A stretch of DNA of 64,000 nt from Nitrospira sp. bin75. GTDB taxonomy: Bacteria; Nitrospirota; Nitrospiria; Nitrospirales; UBA8639. Positions 17,724-24,877 of this stretch are shown one piece after another; the stretch's first letter is position 1, and every line of letters begins with the position of its first letter. The DNA lies in assembly GCA_002238765.1 (NCBI GenBank), contig MPMZ01000004.1, positions 1 through 64,000 on the forward strand. The letters are read 5' to 3'. The notes below the pieces were generated by a model, which was given only the letters and a program-made list of their open reading frames with translations, made no database searches and was not told the origin of the DNA. A program made the translations under genes and the position numbers.

Positions 17724-18692
17724 CTAGGAGTCGTCCGGTTCCGAATCCTCAGATCGTTGGTCGATGGCCTTGGGCGGAGCTGTTTCTTCCGGATGATCGA
17801 GGATTTGCCGAATGACCTGAATCAAACGACGTTCGATCTCCGTGATTTCTTCTTCGCCAACCTCAATGATCGTCCCCCCCGGCGTCATTTCTTCATACTG
17901 GGCCTTGACCTTCAGGGTGGTCTCGTTGTCGGGTTGAGCTTCTAATTCCATCAGGTATTGGTTCCGGTAACCGGGTACCTCGAGCGAGGATGAGGGTGAG
18001 GTTTTCCGTTCCGTGATAAATACCGATTTTTGGTCGGTTTCCATTTTCGCCATCAATGTGTATCCATTGTTCGCCAAAGACTGCAAGGCGGCTTTGGTCA
18101 CGTCCGGCAATTTGTGCGACAGTGTTTTCGCCTTCACCTCCCGGTTGTTGACTTGAAGGGATTGCCGAACAAGTTCTCGTTGTTTGCGCAGCCATTGGGC
18201 ATCGTTTTTGAATTTTTGGCCGGCCGTGTGCAGTTTCTGGTTTTCTTGCGTTAAGGTCGTGATTTGTTGGAGTAGGTCCTGCTTTTCCGTGGAGAGGCCC
18301 TGCCCTGTTTGTTGCACGCGTTCGAATCGCTTGCGCAGTTTCTTGGCGTCCGCGTTCAGTTTTCGATTCTTGTTGGTCAACGCCGCGACTTGTTGAAGCA
18401 GGTTTTGTTTTTCCGTGGAGAGGCCCTGCCCTGTTTGCTGCGCACGTTCGAGTTGTTTCCCGAACGCGTTTTCGTTCTCTCGAAGTTCCTGATTGAGCCG
18501 ATCGATTTGTTCCTGCAGGACCCGGTTCCCTTCCTGAAGGGTCGTCATCAAGCTCTCTTGTTTGACGATTTGTTTTTTAAGCTGTTCGTTTTCCTCGATG
18601 AGGGGCGTGTTGTCGGGCGGGCATCCGGCCAACAAGACCCAGGCAAAGCTTATGAGGGAGACCCGGATCAGATGCCGGTTCAGGTTTGGCAT
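17724..18692 (-). CDS. Coiled-coil lipoprotein with internal duplication
   Basis: 322 residues. The signal peptide ends in the lipobox 'WVLLAGC', so Cys24 should be lipidated. Residues ~35-190 are heptad-rich coiled coil. A unit containing 'QQTGQGLSTEKQNLLQQ' is repeated about 42 residues later with few changes; at the DNA level the copies include 18286-18312 and 18411-18437. The C-terminal ~110 residues are a mixed alpha/beta domain rich in acidic residues. Start 18692 (MPNLNRHL) is chosen because it places the signal peptide at the N-terminus; the frame continues upstream to 18872. No family recognised. Confidence 0.72.
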   Translation of the reverse strand: MPNLNRHLIRVSLISFAWVLLAGCPPDNTPLIEENEQLKKQIVKQESLMTTLQEGNRVLQEQIDRLNQELRENENAFGKQLERAQQTGQGLSTEKQNLLQQVAALTNKNRKLNADAKKLRKRFERVQQTGQGLSTEKQDLLQQITTLTQENQKLHTAGQKFKNDAQWLRKQRELVRQSLQVNNREVKAKTLSHKLPDVTKAALQSLANNGYTLMAKMETDQKSVFITERKTSPSSSLEVPGYRNQYLMELEAQPDNETTLKVKAQYEEMTPGGTIIEVGEEEITEIERRLIQVIRQILDHPEETAPPKAIDQRSEDSEPDDS

Positions 18693-18863
18693 GGTTGGTT
18701 GCTCGAGCATCACAACAGGTATCAGTTCCTTGTAGGCGCTTTTTCCGAAGAGAAAATGGTACACTTCACTGCGAAACTCGACTCCGTTTTTGGAATTGTA
18801 GGTTTCTTCAAGAACGAATGCAAATCCGGCGGCGGCTACGAGCCGGCAAGGGGAAGAGGTTTT

Positions 18864-19502
18864 GTGCAGCATGTTATTTTAAAAACCTTTGCGGTTCCTC
18901 CCCTCGGGTGTAATTGTTCCATTTTAGGGGACCCTGAATCCAGCGAGGCGATCATTGTCGATCCGGGAGGTCATCCCGAGCAACTGCTTGCCGAAGTGCT
19001 GCGTCTCGGACTGACGGTCGTTCGGATCCTGCACACCCACGCTCATTTCGATCATTTTTTGGCTTCCGGAGACATTCAGAAAGCCACCGGGGCGCCGCTG
19101 TGCTTGCATCCTCATGACGAGGCGTTGTGGAAGATGCTTGACGTTCAATGCCGGGCTTTCGGGGTGCCGTATATCCCCGCACCGGATCCGGATTGTTGGC
19201 TCCAAGACGAGGAGACGGTGTCATTCGGGAGCGTCTCCGCCCAGGCGTTACATACACCGGGACACACGCCCGGGTCTCTCAGTTTCTACATTGCCGGCCA
19301 GCAGTTGCTCCTGTCGGGCGATACCCTGTTTCGCGGCGGGATCGGACGCACGGATTTGTGGGGAGGCGACGCGCGTGCCATCCAGTCTTCCATCCGGGAG
19401 CGATTGTTTTCCCTGGATCCCGCCACTCGCGTCATTCCCGGACACGGCCCGGCTACGCAGATCGGACTTGAACGGGAGTCTAACCCGTTCGTGGCGGGAT
19501 AA
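18864..19502 (+). CDS. Metallo-beta-lactamase-fold hydrolase
   Basis: 212 residues. Metal motif 'HTHAHFDH' (T58-H59-x-H61-x-D63-H64), then 'HTPGHTPGSLSFY', 'SGDTLFRGGIGRTD' and 'VIPGHGPAT' supply the other zinc/iron ligands. This is the glyoxalase II-like/YcbL subgroup that hydrolyses thioesters such as S-lactoylglutathione. The GTG at 18864 has GGGGAAGAGG upstream and fits the family N-terminus; a much longer open frame upstream covers the divergent lipoprotein gene and is not coding. Confidence 0.88.
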   Translation: MQHVILKTFAVPPLGCNCSILGDPESSEAIIVDPGGHPEQLLAEVLRLGLTVVRILHTHAHFDHFLASGDIQKATGAPLCLHPHDEALWKMLDVQCRAFGVPYIPAPDPDCWLQDEETVSFGSVSAQALHTPGHTPGSLSFYIAGQQLLLSGDTLFRGGIGRTDLWGGDARAIQSSIRERLFSLDPATRVIPGHGPATQIGLERESNPFVAG

Positions 19503-19566
19503 TGCGTGCACGAAATACCAAGGGACCTCTAATCGGGGAGCAGAGGTCCTCCTAAAGGAGTACATC

Positions 19567-20070
19567 ATGCGACATCTCCTCAAACTGTTGTTGCTGATCG
19601 TCGGATGTCTGGCGGCCTGCGTTGCCCAGGTTCAGGCACAATCCCTTTCTCCTCCCGAGCCGGTCAAGGTCGATGACGTGAAGGTCGTCTGGTCGGAGGT
19701 CGGACCCGTGGTGTTATTGACGGCACAGGAATCCGTCATCCCGATTTTTGTGGACCCGACGGTGGCGGGGTCCATTCAGGGAGCGCTGACCGGGAAAAAA
19801 TCTCCGCGCCCGTTGTCTCATGATCTCATGCACACCATTTTGCAGACCTACGGCATGACGGTCGTGCAAGTCCGGATCAGCCTGAAAGAACAGGTCTATT
19901 ACGGTGAGTTGACAATGGCCGTCGCCGGCCAAACCCGAGTGTTCGATTGTCGTTCTTCTGACGGGATTGCCTTGGCGATCCATTTCGGTACTCCTATCTT
20001 CGTGGACCCGGCGTTGTTGGACAAAGCCCGTCAAGGGGAACGTCCGGCAGACTCGCAAATCGTGCTGTAA
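19567..20070 (+). CDS. Exported DUF151 (bifunctional nuclease-like) protein
   Basis: 167 residues. A strong AAAGGAG precedes ATG 19567. Residues 1-25 form a signal peptide ending AQA; a possible lipobox 'CLAAC' lies inside. The remainder matches DUF151: 'VVLLTAQESVIPIFVDP' and 'RVFDCRSSDGIALAIHFGTP'. DUF151 proteins are usually cytoplasmic or appended to other domains, and nuclease activity has been reported for plant members. Export of the domain is unusual. Its 3' end is 2 nt from the convergent gene at 20073. Confidence 0.78.
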   Translation: MRHLLKLLLLIVGCLAACVAQVQAQSLSPPEPVKVDDVKVVWSEVGPVVLLTAQESVIPIFVDPTVAGSIQGALTGKKSPRPLSHDLMHTILQTYGMTVVQVRISLKEQVYYGELTMAVAGQTRVFDCRSSDGIALAIHFGTPIFVDPALLDKARQGERPADSQIVL

Positions 20071-20072
20071 CG

Positions 20073-21119
20073 TTACGGCTCCACCATGATGTCGATCACG
20101 GCAGGCACGCTGTCGGCCCCCTGGATGTCCGTCACCCTGAGGGTGAAGCGAAAGAGACGGGGTTCAACCACGAACGGCGCGAAAAAGCGGGCTTTTGCCG
20201 AATCGGGATCGAGCAGGTCGATCTTGCTGCCTCGAATTTGCGACCAGGAGTATTGCAGGGAGCCTCCTTCCGGGTCATAGCTTGTGAGGCCGTTGAGCAG
20301 GACCGTCTCGCCGGAATACACGGTCCGGGTAGGACCCGGGTCGGCTAAGGGTGGCTGGTTCGGTTCGGTATTGACCTCCACGAGGACGTCCAACTTCTTT
20401 TCGACCCCGTTATTTTTCACGGTTACGGTCGTGGCGCCGTTTCCGACCAGCCGAAGCCGTCCGTTCTTGTTAATGGTGATCACGGATTCATCGTCGACAT
20501 GATAGGTCGTCCCCGAAACTGCGCTGCGAATGGACCGCGTCGCGCCGTCTGAAAAACGTCCCACCACGGGAAGGTCGATAAACTTTCCCAGAAAGTCCAG
20601 TTGGTCATAGACCCGAACGGCACTCGCTCGCCCGAATTTCAAGGGTTTATTCGTTTGAAAATCGATTTCTTCCAACGAGCCATGGGGTTGGATGTGGAGG
20701 AGCACCTCGTCGAAGACCGCCCATTCCTCGTCGTCGGATTGCCGGTTTTCCAGTTCGGCCACGGCCAGCAGGCGATAGATGCCCGTGGCTGCTTGAGGCG
20801 GTCGCAGGTTCGCTCCGAACGGCGGGTCGGTGGTGACACCGGCCAACTTTTCCTCGATGAATGCCTTGAGCATGTCTTCCTGTTCCTCGTACCAATAGAA
20901 GCTGACTTTGGTAATGCCCGTTGTCGCCCCCAGATCGAGGACGACTGAAATGGGTTTGTTTGACGAGTGGATGCTGCCGTTTTTCGGTTGTTCGATGGAA
21001 AAGGCCGTGGCCTCCGGCAGCATGTGTAAAAGAGGCGGAATGATGGAGACGAGCAGGCTCAGGGTAACGGGAAGGAGGACTTTCACGGCTGTCGCATCAC
21101 AATAGAACGCACCATTCAC
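20073..21119 (-). CDS. Exported Ig-like (BIG2) and PKD-domain protein
   Basis: 348 residues with a hydrophobic N-terminal segment (about residues 12-40). Residues ~40-150 form an uncharacterised beta domain. A BIG2-type domain follows ('VVGRFSDGATRSI', 'DESVITINKNGRLRLVGNGA'), then a PKD domain ('PLADPGPTRTVYSGETVLLN', 'TSYDPEGGSLQYSWSQ', 'FTLRVTDIQGA'). Such modules are extracellular adhesion or scaffold folds. No catalytic site is seen. Specific role unknown. Confidence 0.72.
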   Translation of the reverse strand: MNGAFYCDATAVKVLLPVTLSLLVSIIPPLLHMLPEATAFSIEQPKNGSIHSSNKPISVVLDLGATTGITKVSFYWYEEQEDMLKAFIEEKLAGVTTDPPFGANLRPPQAATGIYRLLAVAELENRQSDDEEWAVFDEVLLHIQPHGSLEEIDFQTNKPLKFGRASAVRVYDQLDFLGKFIDLPVVGRFSDGATRSIRSAVSGTTYHVDDESVITINKNGRLRLVGNGATTVTVKNNGVEKKLDVLVEVNTEPNQPPLADPGPTRTVYSGETVLLNGLTSYDPEGGSLQYSWSQIRGSKIDLLDPDSAKARFFAPFVVEPRLFRFTLRVTDIQGADSVPAVIDIMVEP

Positions 21120-21253
21120 GACGCCTTCACTCTACTTCCGGAACGACAACGATGCAAGGGAAAAGTCATGGGGCGGGCAGGCTGGGTGCCGGTCTATTCC
21201 CTTGTCCTCGTCACTCTGGTATATTCATCGCAGAATTCACTTTAAAAACAGCC

Positions 21254-21282
21254 TTGCGTCCTATTGCGGCATGTGCTATAAG
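21254..21282 (+). promoter_or_regulatory. Candidate promoter of the small cupredoxin gene
   Basis: TTGCGT (21254-21259), 17-bp spacer, TATAAG (21277-21282), 120 bp before the cupredoxin start. The gap also contains an A/T-rich stretch (about 21350-21390) just before the ribosome-binding site. Confidence 0.35.
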
Positions 21283-21402
21283 TCGCATTCACTTCGCAAG
21301 AACGTGGTGCAGACTAGTGGGATTTTTGAAAACGTGAGTGGCCTTGATGTTTTTTAGCGGCACTTTTTTATTAACGTCATTTTTATAGTGAGGAGGTAGG
21401 CA

Positions 21403-21897
21403 ATGCACAAGGTGCTTCTATCCGTCCTTTTCAGTCTCATTCTGGTGGCAGCCGGTTCTTCAGTCGCGCTTGCCTTGCAATCCGGTGGAGCGATGGTCGG
21501 CGACCTTGCAACCGGGTCCATCGTTGGTCAACCCTTTACAAGTCTCGACGTCGATCTGGAATACACTGCCTTGATGATCGGCGGGAAAAAAGCCTGGTAT
21601 CCCGGAACCGCGATTCTGGATTTGAGAAACCAGGGAACGTTGGGCCGGAGAGGTCAGCCCGTTTTGATCAAAGTCACCAATGCCTTGGATGGTGACCATG
21701 GGTTCAGCCTTTCGGCCGATTCGGCTTTCGCCGGTCCCACGTCGTTGCAGGTCAAAATTGTTCTGAAGCCCGGGGAAACCAAGTATATCGGTATCCCCAT
21801 GAGCGACCTGACGTTTGTGACCGCCGCTAGGAATATGAAGGTCAAATGTCAGCTTCATGCGGCTCATCTGAGTTCGCATCTCGTGATCTTTAAGTAA
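21403..21897 (+). CDS. Small exported cupredoxin-like protein
   Basis: 164 residues. GAGGAGG precedes the ATG. A signal peptide covers residues 1-25. The mature domain has the cupredoxin layout: an upstream His99 in 'LDGDHGFSL', then a C-terminal cluster with Cys149, His152 and His155 in 'VKCQLHAAHLSSH'. The axial ligand is not a clear Met. It would be a periplasmic copper/electron carrier, fitting the copper-protein-rich region downstream. A strong bidirectional terminator follows. Confidence 0.75.
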   Translation: MHKVLLSVLFSLILVAAGSSVALALQSGGAMVGDLATGSIVGQPFTSLDVDLEYTALMIGGKKAWYPGTAILDLRNQGTLGRRGQPVLIKVTNALDGDHGFSLSADSAFAGPTSLQVKIVLKPGETKYIGIPMSDLTFVTAARNMKVKCQLHAAHLSSHLVIFK

Positions 21898-21920
21898 GAG
21901 CAAATCCCCAATTTGTGGGC

Positions 21921-21961
21921 AAAAAAGCCCCGTTCCATATTCACGGAACGGGGCTTTTTTT
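21921..21961. terminator. Strong bidirectional rho-independent terminator
   Basis: A 16-bp perfect stem: AAAAAAGCCCCGTTCC (21921-21936) pairs with GGAACGGGGCTTTTTT (21945-21960), 8-nt loop, followed by more T. Flanking A and T runs make it work for both the cupredoxin gene and the convergent gene at 21996. Confidence 0.93.
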
Positions 21962-21995
21962 TACGTCTGATATGCTAACGGCTGATCTCGGGGCC

Positions 21996-22343
21996 TTACA
22001 CTTTTTCTTCATCCGGCTCGCAGTCGACTATTGCATTGAGGGGGATATTTTGGGCGGCCAAAATCTGCCCATCGAGAAACAGCAGTAAGAAGCGGTCTTC
22101 CGTAGGCGTCGCCCCTTCCTTTTGAGTGACGAAGGTATTGATATCCACGATCGTTTCCCGTTGAGTCTCCTTTTTGCTGTCGTTCACCACCCAAAAATAG
22201 TGACTGGCCTCAGGAAAGAGGTTGGCGACAAAATGGTCGATGGTGATGGGCATGACCGCGGATGACGTGCCTGTCGAAATGGAAAATGAGAGGGACAGGG
22301 CCATGCCTGCAATGAGGAAGATTCTGAGTGCTCTTTTCTTCAT
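21996..22343 (-). CDS. Small exported hypothetical protein
   Basis: 115 residues with a signal peptide at about residues 1-29 and a good AGGAGG upstream on the minus strand. The mature part is acidic, with one Cys near the C-terminus ('AIVDCEPDEEKV'). A TATAAT lies about 70 bp upstream on the minus strand. No family recognised. Confidence 0.68.
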   Translation of the reverse strand: MKKRALRIFLIAGMALSLSFSISTGTSSAVMPITIDHFVANLFPEASHYFWVVNDSKKETQRETIVDINTFVTQKEGATPTEDRFLLLFLDGQILAAQNIPLNAIVDCEPDEEKV

Positions 22344-22560
22344 GGCGACATCCTCCTGGTCGAAGGTGAAAGGCGGGGAGGTTTTGAGAAGTCTCTATGT
22401 GACACTATAAATTATATCGGACAAATGGTAAATGGTGTTATTGGGAGTTTGCCTGGGAGAGAGGAGGCAGGATCGATTCAGCCGCGCCAACTCTTTTTGC
22501 GTTGGACATCTGTTTCGAGAGCCTGCTATATCAGGGAGAAGGGTTCGCGGGTTGCTGGAT

Positions 22561-22602
22561 GCCCTCTCACCCCAGCCCCCTCCCACGTGGAGGAGAGAGA
22601 AA
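22561..22602. repeat. Family A repeat upstream of the DUF192 gene
   Basis: 'CTCTCACCCCAGCCCCCTCC' followed by 'GTGGAGGAGAGAG' is the same element as at 4986-5029. It lies immediately before the DUF192 start codon and may provide purine-rich sequence near its ribosome-binding site. Confidence 0.55.
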
Positions 22603-22618
22603 ACGGCAGGCGCCAACT

Positions 22619-23125
22619 ATGGGCACAAAAAAGACTCGTGCGGCAGAAGCTCCGTTGACCCCGAACAAAAAGCGCATTGTGTTTCTTGTGCTGATGGCGC
22701 TGTTGTTGATCTCGGGGGCGTTGATGTTTAATGCTCCCAAAGGAACGGAAATCATCGAGGTCCGGTTCCCCAGCGGGAGCAAGCTTCAGGCAGAGGTGGC
22801 CGAGACTCCGGAAAAGTTGTTGTTCGGGTTGGCGTTCCGGGAGACGCTGCCGGACGATCGGGGCATCATTCTTCTGTTCGAGGAGTCCGGTCTTCATAAG
22901 GTCTGGACGAAACAATATCAGTTCAACGTGGATTTAGTCTGGGTGAATGAAAGTAAGCACGTGGTGCATATCGTCGAAACCGCGGTCCCGTGTGCGAGCG
23001 ATCCCTGCGAGTGGTATGGACCGCCCTCTGAACGGGCGCGGTATCTGATCGAGGCGAACAGCGGATTTGTGGATCGGGCCGAAGTGGCATTGGGGCAGGA
23101 ACTCGTCTTTGCCTTGCGGATGTAG
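22619..23125 (+). CDS. DUF192 membrane-anchored protein
   Basis: 168 residues. A transmembrane segment at about residues 19-38 anchors a periplasmic DUF192 domain: 'EVAETPEKLLFGLAFRETLP', 'GIILLFEESGLHKVWTKQ', 'NVDLVWVNESKHVVHI' and 'ARYLIEANSGFVDRAEVALG'. The fold is known structurally in other bacteria but has no assigned function. ATG 22619 starts just before the hydrophobic helix; a frame back to 22502 runs into repeat DNA. First gene of a run with the Rieske, inhibitor and transaminase genes. Confidence 0.85.
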   Translation: MGTKKTRAAEAPLTPNKKRIVFLVLMALLLISGALMFNAPKGTEIIEVRFPSGSKLQAEVAETPEKLLFGLAFRETLPDDRGIILLFEESGLHKVWTKQYQFNVDLVWVNESKHVVHIVETAVPCASDPCEWYGPPSERARYLIEANSGFVDRAEVALGQELVFALRM

Positions 23126-23165
23126 GCTGTCAGGGAAGGGATTGACGGGAAGGCTTGAGCCTATC

Positions 23166-23501
23166 ATGGACTCTCCATCACCGGACAACTTCGTGCGGAT
23201 CGGCAAGGCGGAGGATGTGCCGCCGGGTGCCTCGAAAGCCGTCAAGGTCAACGGCAAGACCATTGCGCTCTTCAACGTGTCCGGGACACTTTTTGCGATC
23301 AACAACATCTGCCCGCACAAGGGGGGGCCGCTCCATAAAGGCAAGTTGAAAGGGTACGTGATAGGATGTCCCTGGCATGATTTGCAATTCGACGTGCGAA
23401 ACGGGTTCGGGACGGATGGAGGCGGGCAGTGCGTCGCGACCTATGACGTGCGGGTTCAGGATGGCGAGGTTTTCGTCAGTTCCACGTGCAGGGACTTCTA
23501 G
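23166..23501 (+). CDS. Rieske-type [2Fe-2S] ferredoxin
   Basis: 111 residues, a soluble Rieske domain. Cluster ligands are Cys49/His51 ('NICPHKGGPL') and Cys68/His71 ('GCPWHDLQFD'). No signal peptide or membrane helix, so it is cytoplasmic and resembles small-subunit NirD-like or dioxygenase ferredoxins. ATG 23166 matches the family start. Its electron partner is not evident from the neighbours. Confidence 0.9.
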   Translation: MDSPSPDNFVRIGKAEDVPPGASKAVKVNGKTIALFNVSGTLFAINNICPHKGGPLHKGKLKGYVIGCPWHDLQFDVRNGFGTDGGGQCVATYDVRVQDGEVFVSSTCRDF

Positions 23502-23529
23502 ATGAGCCTAACCGGGAATAGACAGTCAG

Positions 23530-23844
23530 ATGGCTGAAGAACGATCCGATAGCAAACCGCTGTATGCCACGGTCGGTGTACCGTTGACCGTCAATCTGTG
23601 GGAGGACCGGACGCGGGGCGAGCAGTGGGTGCCTTCGTATGACCCGAGTCAACTCGTCTTGACGGCGGACGAGTTTTTCCGGACCACCAGCAATAATGCG
23701 GTTGACTCCGGGAAGCGTCAATTCGAATTTGCGCCGCTCCAACCCGGGACGCACCGTCTGGAATTTCAGAAACGGATGGCCTGGAAATTTACGGCCGAAG
23801 CCCGGCGGGTGTTCCTGGTCCACGTGCAGGAGCCGGGTTCCTGA
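23530..23844 (+). CDS. Chagasin-like (I42) protease-inhibitor domain protein
   Basis: 104 residues with the layout of the chagasin/I42 fold. 'VGVPLTVNLWEDRTRGEQW' occupies the place of the NPTTG loop, then a central variable loop, and 'PLQPGTHRLEFQKRMAW' stands for the G-x-H-x-L-x-F-x-x-RPW strand. The canonical NPTTGY and RPW residues are only partly kept. No signal peptide is seen. I42 proteins inhibit papain-like cysteine proteases; inhibitor function here is inference. Confidence 0.55.
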   Translation: MAEERSDSKPLYATVGVPLTVNLWEDRTRGEQWVPSYDPSQLVLTADEFFRTTSNNAVDSGKRQFEFAPLQPGTHRLEFQKRMAWKFTAEARRVFLVHVQEPGS

Positions 23845-23858
23845 CGTTCGGTCCCCTT

Positions 23859-24722
23859 ATGCCCACCATCGCATACGTCAACGGGCAGTTTTCTCCGATT
23901 GAACAGGCGACCATCTCGATCGAGGACCGGGGTTTTCAATTCGGCGACGGCGTCTATGAAGTGGTCCGGACCTATGGCGGAGTTCCTTTCCGGCTATATG
24001 ACCACCTCTTGCGATTGGAGTCGAGTGCCCGGGCGGTGTCCATCCCGGTCCCGCTTTCCCGAACCGACTGGGAGGCGTTGATCCGTGAAGGCGTCCGACG
24101 AAGTGATTGTGCCGCGTGTCTGGTGTATATCCAGTTGACCCGCGGGGTGGCTCCTCGATCCCATCTCTTCCCGAGCCCGGACAAGCCCACGGTGGTGATG
24201 ACGTTTCGGGAAATCCCCGAGCCGGACGGCGCGCTTCAACGGCAGGGCGTCCCGGCGGTCACCCTGCCCGATCTCCGGTGGGGCCGGTGTTCGATCAAGA
24301 GTTTGAATTTGCTTGCCAATGTCCTGGCCAAACAGGAAGCGAGCGATGCCGGCGCCCGTGAGGCGATTTTGGTGAAGGACGGGTTGGTCACGGAGGGCTG
24401 TTCCAGCAACGTATGCCTGGTCGGAAATGGGACAATCGTCACGCCTCCGTTGAGTGATCAATTGTTGGCCGGTGTCACCCGGGCCGTGGTCCTGGATCTG
24501 GCGAGAAAAAACGGCATCGTGGTCGAAGAACGGGAGGTTCCCGAGGAGGAACTGACCCGGGCCGATGAACTGTTCCTGATCGGGACGACGATCGAGGTGC
24601 TGCCGGTTTCCACGCTGAACGGCGTTCCGGTGGGAGACCGCGTGCCTGGACCTGTGACGCAAGCGGTGAGCGAGGCCTTCCGCCGCTGTCTTCTGTCGGA
24701 AACCGGGCAGGAGGCAGGGTAG
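23859..24722 (+). CDS. Class-IV PLP aminotransferase (D-amino-acid transaminase type)
   Basis: 287 residues. Fold-type IV markers: 'GVYEVVRTYGGVPFRLYDHL', the Schiff-base lysine Lys147 in 'RCSIKSLNLLANVLAKQEA', 'AREAILVKDGLVTEGCSSNV' and 'LLAGVTRAVVLDLA'. The RC(D/S)IKSLN pattern is typical of D-alanine aminotransferases more than of branched-chain ones. It would interconvert D-amino acids and 2-oxo acids. Starts 15 nt after the inhibitor-like gene. Confidence 0.88.
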   Translation: MPTIAYVNGQFSPIEQATISIEDRGFQFGDGVYEVVRTYGGVPFRLYDHLLRLESSARAVSIPVPLSRTDWEALIREGVRRSDCAACLVYIQLTRGVAPRSHLFPSPDKPTVVMTFREIPEPDGALQRQGVPAVTLPDLRWGRCSIKSLNLLANVLAKQEASDAGAREAILVKDGLVTEGCSSNVCLVGNGTIVTPPLSDQLLAGVTRAVVLDLARKNGIVVEEREVPEEELTRADELFLIGTTIEVLPVSTLNGVPVGDRVPGPVTQAVSEAFRRCLLSETGQEAG

Positions 24723-24877
24723 GGCGCGTTGCCCGGTTTCTCGGTCCGGCACCCTTGACACTTCCGGGTTTTTTTCAGTAACTTTCTGCTTTCCGTGACA
24801 GCTTGGGAGTAACCTGCGACTATTACGCACATTTTCCTGCCTAGAACTGGAGTTTACTATCTGAAGGAGGCGGTTCC

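Noticed and set aside
18309-18863. N-terminal extension of the metallo-beta-lactamase-fold gene
   Set aside because: It lies antisense to the convincing lipoprotein gene; the hydrolase family starts at 18864, where a ribosome-binding site exists.
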